Both the position numbers and the translations under genes were made by a program. From positions 1-59,317 of the forward strand of contig WYBU01000071.1 of assembly GCA_011525745.1 (NCBI GenBank): a DNA stretch of 59,317 bases. Direction: 5' to 3'. Origin of the DNA: Planctomycetaceae bacterium (GTDB lineage Bacteria > Planctomycetota > Phycisphaerae > UBA1845 > UTPLA1). The notes under the pieces were generated by a model. That model worked only from the letters and a program-made list of their open reading frames with translations. It was not told the origin of the DNA and did not search any database. Positions 49,823 through 58,530 of the stretch are shown one piece after another; positions within the stretch are counted from its first letter, which is position 1; every line of letters begins with the position of its first letter.

Positions 49823-50239
49823 TCAGACGGGCGGAGCGTGGGAAAAGTAGGCCGGCCGATGCATCAGGCCGCCGATGCGTGCCGTTGTCAGCGGCAGGAG
49901 GTCGAACCATGTTGCGGCGGGACAGGCGACGGGACCGGCCGGATGCGTTGCCTCACCCGTCAAAGTCAGCGATGGGCCGCCGAGTTTCTTGGCGGCGTGT
50001 TCGACGATGAGGTCCGTGAACTCGGGCGGATTCGGTGTGCGCCGCTTGCGCGACTCGGACCTGGATTCGGGCTTTTTCGCGTCGCTCGGAACGGCCTGCG
50101 TGCGCGCGGCCGCCTGGCGGGCGCGCTCCTGATGCTTGGCGGCCCGCACCGGTCCGCTAACGCCCGGTCCCAGCGCAACGGCGGACGCGGCCAATAAAGG
50201 CCAGAACCTGCGGGCGAACTGGTTCCTCGCGGTCGGCAC
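49823..50239 (-). CDS. Small exported protein, unknown function
   Basis: 138 residues starting with GTG at 50239. The N-terminus looks like a Sec/Tat-type signal peptide (NQFARRFWPLLAASAVALG, cleavage near GPVRAA). A basic, Gln/Arg/Lys-rich middle and a C-terminal TDLIVEHAAKKLGGPSLTLT block follow. No family is recognised. A TTGCCC-17 bp-TATAGT promoter ends eight bases before the GTG, which supports this frame over overlapping ones at 49966-50514. The gap to secDF (49545-49822) shows nothing recognisable. Confidence 0.5.
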   Translation of the reverse strand: MPTARNQFARRFWPLLAASAVALGPGVSGPVRAAKHQERARQAAARTQAVPSDAKKPESRSESRKRRTPNPPEFTDLIVEHAAKKLGGPSLTLTGEATHPAGPVACPAATWFDLLPLTTARIGGLMHRPAYFSHAPPV

Positions 50240-50247
50240 GACGCAGA

Positions 50248-50276
50248 ACTATACGCGGAGGCACGCGGTAGGGCAA
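50248..50276 (-). promoter_or_regulatory. Promoter for the small exported protein, leaderless spacing
   Basis: Minus strand: TTGCCC (50276-50271), 17 bp, TATAGT (50253-50248), then eight bases and GTG at 50239. Same arrangement as at lptE. Confidence 0.5.
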
Positions 50277-50510
50277 CAGGCGGAATCGGGGTTGCGAGGA
50301 TGGGCGGGCGCGATGCGGCAAGGCTCGCACGCAGGAGCAGGCCGCTAACGGTGCGATTCTGTGCGGCTGGATTCGCACCTGCGCGGGAATAACGCGCGCT
50401 TTCCGAGCCTGCTCTGATCTTTCCGTCCCTTCGTTGCTCCGTCCGTTCGTCGCTTTTCCGCGCGCGATGTGGCTCCCCAGGCACTCGGGAACGCGCGAAT
50501 TGCGAAAAAC

Positions 50511-51971
50511 TCACGCCATCCCGGGCGGCACGCGCGTGTGCCAGTCGGTCTCGCGCTGGTAAGCATGCGCCGCCCGCAGCAGCCGCGCTTCAGAAAAGTG
50601 CGGCCCCATGAGTTGCAGCCCGATCGGCAGACCCGACGCCGTGAATCCGCACGGCAAACTGATCGCCGGCACGCCGGCCAGATTGGCGCCGAAGGTGTAC
50701 GCATCCGCCAGGTACATGCTCAGCGGGTCCTCGGTCCGTTCGCCCAGCCGGAACGGCGGAAACGGCGACGTCGGACAGGCCAGCAGATCGCAGGCCTCGA
50801 ACGCCCGCAGGAACTCGTCGCGAATCAACGTGCGCACCTTTAATGCTTTCAGATAATATGCATCATAATATCCGCTCGACAGGGCGTAGGTCCCCAGCAT
50901 GATCCGCCGCTTGACTTCGGCGCCGAAACCTTCCTCGCGCGAGCCGCTGTAAACGTCGATGTAATCCGCCGGGTGGGCCGTCCGATGCCCGTAATGGACG
51001 CCGTCGAATCGCGCCAGATTGCTCGACGCCTCGGCCGACGAGATGAGGTAGTACACCGGCAGCGAGTCGTCTGTGTGCGGCAGGCTCACTTCGACACGCC
51101 GCGCGCCGAGCCGTTCGAATACCGCGACAGCCTCTTCGACCGCGGCCCGCACCTCGCCGTCCAGGCCCGCGCCAAAGTATTCGCGCGGGATGCCGATGCG
51201 CTTCGGCGCCAGCGGCTTATCCAGTTCCGCCACGTAATCGGGAACCGGTTCCTCGACGCTGGTCGAATCGCGCGGATCGCGCCCGGCAATCGCCCGCAGG
51301 ATCGCCGCCACGCCGCGCGCGTCGGCCGCGAGCGGTCCGATCTGATCGAGGCTGCTGCCGAACGCCACGAGTCCGTAGCGCGACACGCGACCGTAGGTCG
51401 GCTTCAGCCCCGTCACGCCGCAGAACGCCGCCGGCTGCCGGATCGAGCCGCCGGTGTCGCTGCCCAGCGCCGCCGGGACCATCCTCGCCGCAACGGCCGC
51501 CGCCGAGCCGCCCGATGAGCCGCCCGGAACGCACGCGGGATTCCACGGATTTCGCGTCGGGCCGAACGCGCTGTGCTCGGTCGAGCTGCCCATCGCGAAC
51601 TCGTCGAGATTGGTCTTTCCGACGATGACGGCGCCGGCCGCCTCGAGGCGCTCGATCACGTGCGCGTCGAAAGGCGAGCGGTAATTTTCGAGGATGCGCG
51701 AAGCGCACGTGGTGCGGCCGTTCCGCGTGCAGATGTTGTCCTTGACCGCGATGGGCATGCCGGCGAGCGGCTCGGCGTCGTCGCCGTGCGCCCGCCGCGC
51801 GTCGATCTCGGCCGCGCGACGCCGCGCATCATGGCTCCAGACGTCGAGAAATGCGTGAACGGCCGAATCGTGTTGGCCGATGCGCGCCAGGGCCGCATCA
51901 ATCGCCTGTGCGGCGCTGGATTCAGGCGGGATGGACCACTGTTTGAAGTTGTCCGCGGGGGGCGTCGTCAT
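50511..51971 (-). CDS. gatA: Asp-tRNA(Asn)/Glu-tRNA(Gln) amidotransferase subunit A
   Basis: 486 residues with the amidase signature: Lys77 in GMPIAVKDNICT, Ser152 in PGGSSGGSAAAVAA, nucleophile Ser176 in GSDTGGSIRQPAAFCG. These match the Lys-Ser-Ser triad at GatA spacing. GatCAB converts mischarged Glu-tRNA(Gln) and/or Asp-tRNA(Asn) to the correct amide forms. gatC lies 12 bases upstream; gatB is not in the window. Length normal. Confidence 0.97.
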   Translation of the reverse strand: MTTPPADNFKQWSIPPESSAAQAIDAALARIGQHDSAVHAFLDVWSHDARRRAAEIDARRAHGDDAEPLAGMPIAVKDNICTRNGRTTCASRILENYRSPFDAHVIERLEAAGAVIVGKTNLDEFAMGSSTEHSAFGPTRNPWNPACVPGGSSGGSAAAVAARMVPAALGSDTGGSIRQPAAFCGVTGLKPTYGRVSRYGLVAFGSSLDQIGPLAADARGVAAILRAIAGRDPRDSTSVEEPVPDYVAELDKPLAPKRIGIPREYFGAGLDGEVRAAVEEAVAVFERLGARRVEVSLPHTDDSLPVYYLISSAEASSNLARFDGVHYGHRTAHPADYIDVYSGSREEGFGAEVKRRIMLGTYALSSGYYDAYYLKALKVRTLIRDEFLRAFEACDLLACPTSPFPPFRLGERTEDPLSMYLADAYTFGANLAGVPAISLPCGFTASGLPIGLQLMGPHFSEARLLRAAHAYQRETDWHTRVPPGMA

Positions 51972-51983
51972 GGACGCATGATA

Positions 51984-52289
51984 TCACGCGCCCTGCTGGT
52001 CCAACACTTTCGGCAGGGCAAAGCAGCCGGCTTCGGAGCGTGGCGCGTTGGCGAGAATCCGCTCGGCGCCCAGCGGCTCAATCGGATGATCGTCACGGAA
52101 GACGTTGCGCACGGGAAGCGGATGGGCGGTCGGCTCGACCGCCGACGTGTCGATGCGGTTGAGTTGCTCGAAGTAGTCGAGAATCGCCGAAAGCTGCGTC
52201 GAGAAGCGCTCGACCTCCGCGTCACTGAGCTTCAGTCGCGCGAGGCGACCGATGTGACGGACGGTGTCGGGATCGACGCGCGCCGACAT
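51984..52289 (-). CDS. gatC: Amidotransferase subunit C
   Basis: 101 residues, typical GatC: VDPDTVRHIGRLARLKLSDA, EVERFSTQLSAILDYFEQLN, TAHPLPVRNVFRDDHP. GatC wraps around GatA and GatB and stabilises the complex. It lies 3 bases after rpmB and 12 before gatA, so the three form one operon. Confidence 0.96.
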   Translation of the reverse strand: MSARVDPDTVRHIGRLARLKLSDAEVERFSTQLSAILDYFEQLNRIDTSAVEPTAHPLPVRNVFRDDHPIEPLGAERILANAPRSEAGCFALPKVLDQQGA

Positions 52290-52292
52290 GGC

Positions 52293-52565
52293 TTATTCCT
52301 GCGCGGCTTCGGCCTCGGGGGGCTTCCAGTCGCGGCGGGCGGGCTTGACCACCAGCCCCATGCGGATGGCCTTGGCCGAGACCTTGATGCGGCAGATCTT
52401 GCCGTCGATGACGGCCCTCAAGCGCTGAATATTGGGCTTGAACTTGCGCTTGGTGATGCCGGTGGTCTTCAGACCGACGCCGCCGAGATACTTGGCTTTG
52501 CCGCGGCGGGCGATCCGATGACCCGCGCGGGTTCGTTTCTTGGTGAACAGACACTCGCGTGGCAC
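52293..52565 (-). CDS. rpmB: 50S ribosomal protein bL28
   Basis: 90 residues from a GTG at 52565: VPRECLFTKKRTRAGHRIAR, then RKFKPNIQRLRAVIDGKICR, KVSAKAIRMGLV. This is bL28 with the KRxxxG and RRxFxPNxQ-type core. Ribosomal proteins often use GTG here; GGAGG lies about 8 nt upstream and decides the start over the longer in-frame ATG at 52643. A TATATT lies about 42 nt before the start as a possible -10. It heads the gatCA operon, an unusual but harmless pairing. Confidence 0.95.
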   Translation of the reverse strand: MPRECLFTKKRTRAGHRIARRGKAKYLGGVGLKTTGITKRKFKPNIQRLRAVIDGKICRIKVSAKAIRMGLVVKPARRDWKPPEAEAAQE

Positions 52566-52793
52566 GAGACAATCCTCCCTGCCGCGGACCCTCGGCGGCA
52601 AAACGGATGAATATAGCGGCAAACGGGGCGAGTTCAAGTCCACTCGATTTCCGCCTTCGCGGGAACGACGGGAAGCGACGGGCCGGGCTTGACCTGGCCG
52701 CCCCTGCCGGATGCCCTGACTTTTTTCTGGACGTTCTTTCAGCGGTCAGTGCCCGGCATTGAAAACGGAACGCATATCGGATAGGTCAGACGC

Positions 52794-54815
52794 ATGAAGA
52801 ATCGGCGGCAGAGGCAGGTGGCGCGCAAGCCCATCGGCGCGGGGCGATCGATGCCCGCGGCGCCACGCGAGGCGGATATTTGGCCTGCGCCGCCGGTGAC
52901 GCCGATGCTGCGCTGGCACTGGTCGCTGATCGCCGGGCTGACGCTGTTTCACTTCTTCACGTTCGTCGGCAAGCCGCCGCACATCGACGACACGCTTTAT
53001 CTTGAAACGGCGCGCGGCATTCTTCAGGACCCGTTGCGGCCGCTGTGCAACACCGTCAACTGGGAGATGATCCCGCGGCCGATCTACAAATTCGCCGTCA
53101 ACCCGCCGCTCTACAACTATCAACAGGCGCTGGTGATCAAGCTGTTCGGCTGGAACATCGCCGCGCTGCACGTGCTGGCGGCGGGCTACGTGCTGCTGGC
53201 GGCCGTTTCGGTGTTCTACCTGGCGCGGCGTTTTACTCCCTGGCCTGTCGCGACGCTGCTGCTGTTCATGCTCAGCCCGACGTTTCTGCCGCAGACAAAC
53301 CTGATGCTGGACGTGCCGGGCATGGCGCTGGTGGCGGCGACGGTCGCGGCGTGGGTCCGCGGCGTGGATGGCCGGTCGAACCGCTGGCTGGCGCTGGGCG
53401 CGGCGCTGGCGACGCTGGCGGTGTGGACGAAATACAACTCCGCGGTCGTGTTGCCGCTGATGGCGCTCTACGCGCTGTTGTGGGGGCGCTGGCTGGCGCT
53501 GCCGTGGATCGCGCTGCCGGTCGTCGGCCTTTGGGCGTGGGGGCAGTGGAACATCGCGATTTTTCCGGAAAAAAAGACTCATCTTGACATAGCGCGCAGT
53601 CGATTCGAGCGCGCGACACGCAATTTTTATCAACAATCCATGCTCTCGCTGATGTCGTGGGGGGGCGCGTTCTTCTTCATGCCCGCCTGGGCCGCCTGGA
53701 CCTGGGTGCGGCGGCGATGGATTCTCTCGGCCGCGATCGCCGCGCCGCTGTTTCTGCTGTTTCTGGTCGAATTTGTGCTGGCCTATGGACCGCTCACTCG
53801 TTCAGACGGCTTCTTTTATTCCGCGGCCGTCTCGCTCACCCAGTCGTTGGGATTCGGTCACCTGCCCAGTTTCGCCGAATGGAAGATGCCTCACTGGCCG
53901 GAGCAGTTGTTCTTCGTCGGCAACGCCCTGGCGATGGCCGCCTGGATTCTCGTCACGGCGTTCGCACGCTGGGATTCACTGCGAGAGCGCTGGCGCGATG
54001 GGACGATTCGCGACGATCTGTTTCTGCTGGCATGGCCGTTCGGCATGTCGCTGTTCAACGGCATGTTCGCGCCGCACCATGCGCCGCGTTATTACTTCGT
54101 GGCCTATCCCGCCGTGCCGCTGCTGCTGATGCGTGGGATTCAGGCGGCGATGGCGCGGCGCGCAGGAGGCGCAGCCGAGGCGGGCGATGCCGGCCGGTCC
54201 GAGACTTCGGCGCCGCGCTTCAACCAGCCCGCTTCGGTCCGCATCTTCGCGCCGAGCCGCGCGACTCGCGGCCTGTTGTGGGGTTCGATCGCGTTGCAGG
54301 CCGTGGTCGGGCTGATACTCGTCGGCAGCGACAACACGTTTGCGCAGGCGTCGCAGGACTTCGTCGCGCGGCTGGCGGCGCATCCGCGTGTGCAGGGGAA
54401 TCGGCTGGACTACGTCGGCCACTGGGGCTTTCAGTATCACGCGCAGCAGCAGCCGAATTTTTATGTGATCGACATTCGCCAGCCGCCGCCGCCGGTGGGG
54501 GGGCTGGTGGCCGTCGTGATGGACACGGGCTGGGGCGAGTTTCCGCACTGGCTGAAGTCGGGTCGGTCCGGCACGGAGCAGTTCACGACGACCGGCGTGT
54601 ATCGGTACAAGGATGCTCAGGGCACGCAGCGGGCGCAGTCGCTGCGATTCAAGATTCTTGAGGACTGGGACGTGCCGCATCCCTGGCCGCTTCAGACGGT
54701 GGAACTGACGAAAAAGCTGCTCATCTATTCGCCGCGGTTTTATCACAATCGGCTGCCCTACGGCCGCGGTACGGACCGTTCGCATCGGATGGTGCTTGTG
54801 GAGCGCGAGTTGTGA
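52794..54815 (+). CDS. ArnT/GT39-type membrane glycosyltransferase
   Basis: 673 residues with about ten transmembrane helices. After the first helix lies the GT-C acidic motif GKPPHIDDTLYLETARGI with Asp65/Asp66, and further on LMLDVPGMALVAATVAAWVR. GT39/ArnT-like enzymes use polyprenyl-phosphate sugars to glycosylate lipid A, proteins or polymers outside the membrane. The substrate cannot be told from sequence. The last ~170 residues form a soluble periplasmic domain. The 228-bp gap upstream (52566-52793) includes a decayed F-type palindrome near 52650. Confidence 0.82.
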   Translation: MKNRRQRQVARKPIGAGRSMPAAPREADIWPAPPVTPMLRWHWSLIAGLTLFHFFTFVGKPPHIDDTLYLETARGILQDPLRPLCNTVNWEMIPRPIYKFAVNPPLYNYQQALVIKLFGWNIAALHVLAAGYVLLAAVSVFYLARRFTPWPVATLLLFMLSPTFLPQTNLMLDVPGMALVAATVAAWVRGVDGRSNRWLALGAALATLAVWTKYNSAVVLPLMALYALLWGRWLALPWIALPVVGLWAWGQWNIAIFPEKKTHLDIARSRFERATRNFYQQSMLSLMSWGGAFFFMPAWAAWTWVRRRWILSAAIAAPLFLLFLVEFVLAYGPLTRSDGFFYSAAVSLTQSLGFGHLPSFAEWKMPHWPEQLFFVGNALAMAAWILVTAFARWDSLRERWRDGTIRDDLFLLAWPFGMSLFNGMFAPHHAPRYYFVAYPAVPLLLMRGIQAAMARRAGGAAEAGDAGRSETSAPRFNQPASVRIFAPSRATRGLLWGSIALQAVVGLILVGSDNTFAQASQDFVARLAAHPRVQGNRLDYVGHWGFQYHAQQQPNFYVIDIRQPPPPVGGLVAVVMDTGWGEFPHWLKSGRSGTEQFTTTGVYRYKDAQGTQRAQSLRFKILEDWDVPHPWPLQTVELTKKLLIYSPRFYHNRLPYGRGTDRSHRMVLVEREL

Positions 54816-55156
54816 GGGCGCCATGAGCCGTCCCGCAGGGTCCGCTGTGCGGATCACCGGCCATCAGCCATCAGCCCAATGACGTCATTCCCGCGCAGTC
54901 GGGAATCCACGGGCACCGAGGCATTCTGGCCCAGCGCCTTCGCGGGGGTGACGGTAAGGGCGGGGGTGACGCGGAGGACGTGGGGGCGGCGATGAAGGCC
55001 GATCGTCGCTTCATTCCCGTACAGTTGAGAAGCCAATTCTCGGCGGTCTCTGCGGCTCCGCGTGAGTCTCTGTTTTCGACGTTTTGCCGTTCGACTTTCT
55101 GCATTCCCTTCGTCGATCCGTCGCTTCGTTGCTTCGTCGCTCTTAGAATGCGACCC
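54816..55156. repeat. Gap with composite E-F repeat and other dispersed pieces
   Basis: AGGGTCCGCTGTGCGGATCA (E, from 54837), CATCAGCCATCAGCC and ATTCCCGCGCAGTCGGGAAT (F, to 54910) repeat the composite seen at 22559 and 36915. Beyond it come GGTCTCTGCGGCTCCGCGTG (near 55045), GTTTTCGACGTTTTGCCG (near 55070) and a CTTCGTTGCTTCGTCGCT stretch (near 55125) that runs into the leuS promoter. No gene is supported. Confidence 0.8.
55144..55149 (+). promoter_or_regulatory. -10 element (TAGAAT) for leaderless leuS
   Basis: TAGAAT, then seven bases (GCGACCC), then ATG at 55157. This -10 is a 5/6 match with leaderless spacing and lies at the end of repeat-derived DNA. No good -35. Confidence 0.4.
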
Positions 55157-58100
55157 ATGGAAGGAAAATACGATTTCGCTTCGATCGAGGCCCGCTGGCA
55201 GCGCTTCTGGGAGCGCGACGGGACGTTCGTTACGCCCAATCCGGGGCAGCCCGGGTTCGATCCGGCGCGGCCGAAGTATTACTGCCTCGACTTCTTCCCG
55301 TATCCCAGCGGGGCCGGGCTGCACGTCGGCCATCCCGAGGGCTACACCGCGACCGACGTTCTGGCGCGCTGGCAACGCATGCGCGGGTTCAACGTCCTGC
55401 ACCCGATGGGCTGGGACGCCTTCGGCCTGCCGGCCGAGCAGTACGCGATCGAGACCAACACGCATCCGCGCGTCACGACGCAGCGCAACGTGGCCAACTT
55501 CAGGCGGCAGTTGAAGTCGCTGGGTTTTTCATACGACTGGACGCGCGAGTTCGCCACGACCGATCCGGACTACTACCGCTGGACGCAGTGGATCTTCGCG
55601 CAGATGTACGACAGCTATTACGACCGCGAGCAGAACCGCGCTCGGCCGATCGCGGAACTGATCAAGCGGCTGGAGAACGAGCAGCTCGTAGTTCGTCCGG
55701 ATGGCATGCTGGCCCCGGCTCCGCTCGCGGGCCTGCAACCCTATGGTGCGCTGGAGGTCGGCGAGCGTTACTGGCACGAGCTGTCCATCGAGGAGCAGTG
55801 GGAAGTGCTGGGCCGGCAGCGGCTCGCCTACATCGCCGAGGCGCCGGTCAACTGGTGTCCCGCGCTGGGGACGGTGCTGTCGAACGAGGAAGTCACCAAC
55901 GAAGGCCGCAGCGAGCGCGGCGATCATCCCGTTTTTCGCCGGCCGTTGCGGCAGTGGATGCTGCGCATCACGGCCTATGCCGAGCGGCTGATCAACGACC
56001 TGGACGAACTCGGCTGGCCGGCGCCGGTGAAGCTGATGCAGCGCAACTGGATCGGGCGGAGCGAGGGGGCGCGGGTGCGGTTCGCGGTGTTGCGCGACGA
56101 AGCGGGTCCCGCGCATGCGGGGGAGCGACGAAGCGACGAAGACGCCGCCGCAATCGAAGTGTTTACGACGCGACCGGACACGTTGTACGGCGCGACCTAC
56201 ATGGTGCTTTCGCCGGAGCATCCGCTGGTCGACCTCGACAGTCCCGATTGCATGGTGCGTGACGCGTGGCCGGAGGGAACGCCGGCGACATGGCGCGGTA
56301 CGCAGACCGTCGGCGGGCACGCCACGCCGCGCGGCGCGGTGCGGGCTTATCAGGAATTCGCCGAGCGGAAGACGGAGCGAGATCGCACCGCGGAAGCGAA
56401 GGTGAAGACCGGCGTGTTTGTCGGGGCGTACGCGCGCAATCCGGTCTTTGCGCCCACCGATCCGCGCGGGCGAATTCCGGTTTTCATCGCTGACTACGTG
56501 CTGATGGGTTACGGAACCGGGGCGATCATGGCCGTGCCGGGGCACGACACGCGCGATCTGGAGTTCGCCGATGCCTTCGGTCTTCCGGTGGTGCAGGTCG
56601 TCCGACCGCCCGAAGGCGTCGAATGGCGCGAATTCGTCGATGACGGCGTGTCGGTCAATTCGCCGCCGGCGGGCCCGTCGCCCGACGGCTGGGAATGGTG
56701 CGACTTCAACGGGCTGCCCACGCCGCAGGCCAAACGCAGAATTGCCGAATGGCTCGAGCAGCACGGCGCCGGCCGATTCGAGGTGACGTACAAGCAGCGC
56801 GATTGGCTGTTCAGCCGACAGCGCTACTGGGGCGAGCCGTTTCCAATTGTTCACGGCGAAGACGGCGGCGTGTATGCGCTGGCGGACGATCAGTTGCCGG
56901 TGACGCTGCCGGACATGGACGACTTCCGTCCGCTGGCGTTGCCCGAGGACTCGGACGCCGATCCGGAGCCGCCGCTGGGCCGTGCCCGCGAGTGGGTAAA
57001 CGTGACCGTGTGGCTGGACGAGCACGGTCGGGCGCGCGTCGTGAAGCCGGGTTCGCCGGAGGAGGCGTCGGCGCGGTTGGCCGGTCGTCGCGTGATCCGA
57101 GCGAAGCGCGAGACCAACACGATGCCGCAGTGGGCCGGCTCGTGCTGGTATTACCTGCGCTTCTGCGATCCACACAACGACGCGGCGCTGGTCGGCCGGG
57201 AGGCGGAGCGCTATTGGATGGTGTCGCTGCGGCGCGACGGCACGCCGCATCGCGGAGGGATTGATTTGTACCTGGGCGGCACCGAGCACGCGGTGCTGCA
57301 CCTGCTGTACGCGCGTTTCTGGCACAAGGTGTTGTTCGATCTGGGGCACGTGTCGACGCCGGAGCCGTTCGGCAAGCTGTTCAACCAGGGGATGATCCGG
57401 GCGTTTTGCTATCGCGATGCGCGCGGCGTGCCGCACGCGTACGACGAAATCGACTTCCGCGACGACGGCGCGTACCTGCGCGGCTCGGGCGAGAAGCTGT
57501 CGGCCACGGTCGAGAAGATGAGCAAAACGCTTAAAAACGTCATCAATCCCGACGACGTGGTGCGCGAAGTCGGGGCCGACGCGCTGCGGTTGTACGAGTT
57601 GTTCATGGGGCCGCTGGATCAGAGCAAGCCGTGGAATCCGCGCGACGTGCCCGGCGTATTCCGGTTTCTTCAGCGGACCTGGCGGCTGTTGGTCGATCCA
57701 GAGACGGGCCGCCGATCGAATAAGGTGGTCGATTCGATGGACGGTGACGAGGCCGCCGACCGCCGCCGCGACGATCCGATCGAACGGGCACTGCACCGCA
57801 CGATCCGCAAGGTGACCGAGGACCTGAATCGAATGGCGTTCAATACCGCCATCGCGGCGATGATGGAGTTCGTCAACGAGGCGACGGCCGCCGAGCGCCT
57901 GTGGCGCGATCAGCTCGAGCGATTCGTGCTGCTGCTGTCGCCGTTTGCGCCGCACATCTGCGAAGAGCTGTGGCTGCGGCTGCGCCTGCCGGATGGCGCG
58001 GCCGGCGACGACGTGCCGGCCGGCTGGCGCGGTCTGGCGAATGAGCCGTGGCCGAGGTGGGACGAGGCGCTGGCGGTCGAGCCTCACGTCGAGGTGGCGG

Positions 58101-58273
58101 TGCAGGTCAACGGCAAGGTGCGGGCGCGAATTCGCGTACCGCGCGACGCCGACCAGTCGCGGCTGGAGACGGCGGCCATGGACGACGCCGGCGTGCGGGC
58201 CGCCATCGAGGGCAAGTCGGTGCGGAAAGTGATTGTGGTTCCGGGGCGGCTGGTGAACATCGTCGTGGGCTGA
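55157..58273 (+). CDS. leuS: Leucyl-tRNA synthetase
   Basis: 1038 residues from 55157. HIGH motif variant near 54 (PYPSGAGLHVGHPEGYTATD), a CP1 editing domain with TTRPDTLYGATYMV near 336, the class-I tRNA-contact region and KMSK variant EKMSKTLKN near 785, then the anticodon-binding and C-terminal domains. It charges tRNA(Leu). The chain is longer than E. coli LeuRS (860). The region ~150-235 (YDREQNRARPIAELIKRLEN onward) and DEGRS-like block NEGRSERGDHPVFRRPLRQW resemble long-form LeuRS of actinobacteria. Residues ~316-335 look like a small in-frame insertion. The frame is open to 54980, but the family start is at 55157 (55148 possible). Confidence 0.97.
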   Translation: MEGKYDFASIEARWQRFWERDGTFVTPNPGQPGFDPARPKYYCLDFFPYPSGAGLHVGHPEGYTATDVLARWQRMRGFNVLHPMGWDAFGLPAEQYAIETNTHPRVTTQRNVANFRRQLKSLGFSYDWTREFATTDPDYYRWTQWIFAQMYDSYYDREQNRARPIAELIKRLENEQLVVRPDGMLAPAPLAGLQPYGALEVGERYWHELSIEEQWEVLGRQRLAYIAEAPVNWCPALGTVLSNEEVTNEGRSERGDHPVFRRPLRQWMLRITAYAERLINDLDELGWPAPVKLMQRNWIGRSEGARVRFAVLRDEAGPAHAGERRSDEDAAAIEVFTTRPDTLYGATYMVLSPEHPLVDLDSPDCMVRDAWPEGTPATWRGTQTVGGHATPRGAVRAYQEFAERKTERDRTAEAKVKTGVFVGAYARNPVFAPTDPRGRIPVFIADYVLMGYGTGAIMAVPGHDTRDLEFADAFGLPVVQVVRPPEGVEWREFVDDGVSVNSPPAGPSPDGWEWCDFNGLPTPQAKRRIAEWLEQHGAGRFEVTYKQRDWLFSRQRYWGEPFPIVHGEDGGVYALADDQLPVTLPDMDDFRPLALPEDSDADPEPPLGRAREWVNVTVWLDEHGRARVVKPGSPEEASARLAGRRVIRAKRETNTMPQWAGSCWYYLRFCDPHNDAALVGREAERYWMVSLRRDGTPHRGGIDLYLGGTEHAVLHLLYARFWHKVLFDLGHVSTPEPFGKLFNQGMIRAFCYRDARGVPHAYDEIDFRDDGAYLRGSGEKLSATVEKMSKTLKNVINPDDVVREVGADALRLYELFMGPLDQSKPWNPRDVPGVFRFLQRTWRLLVDPETGRRSNKVVDSMDGDEAADRRRDDPIERALHRTIRKVTEDLNRMAFNTAIAAMMEFVNEATAAERLWRDQLERFVLLLSPFAPHICEELWLRLRLPDGAAGDDVPAGWRGLANEPWPRWDEALAVEPHVEVAVQVNGKVRARIRVPRDADQSRLETAAMDDAGVRAAIEGKSVRKVIVVPGRLVNIVVG

Positions 58274-58530
58274 GAATGCGGGACGGCTCCGTGAACCGAA
58301 CCGCGACCGTGAGGGAGCGCCGCAAAACCGCACGGTGAACGCGGACGCTTGGAGATGCAGTTGTGATTCCGGAGCGGAGTCACGGGAATGGCAGCCGCGC
58401 ACATCAGAAGCCCGGGCGCAAGCCGGGGGACGAGCGCGCGGAGGCGACTATTGTCGGGCGCGCCCTGATGGCTGTGGGCCGGCTCGATTTGCCGCCGGCC
58501 GGGATCCCATTCGTCTGAGGAGCACGCCCC
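58274..58530. repeat. Gap with an inverted family D repeat
   Basis: GAACCGAACCGCGACCGTGA followed by GGGAGCGCCGC (58293-58323) is family D in reverse orientation. The rest of the gap before upp has no recognised element other than the upp ribosome-binding site GAGGAG near 58517. Confidence 0.7.

Noticed and set aside
49966..50514. 182-residue minus-strand ORF
   Set aside because: Arg/Ser/Pro-rich, without signal or domain, overlaps the better-supported 49823-50239 frame.
55529..58402. Open minus-strand frame of ~957 codons antisense to leuS
   Set aside because: High-GC third positions make long antisense frames common. The protein is Arg/His/Pro-rich without domain pattern, whereas leuS on the plus strand has all motifs.
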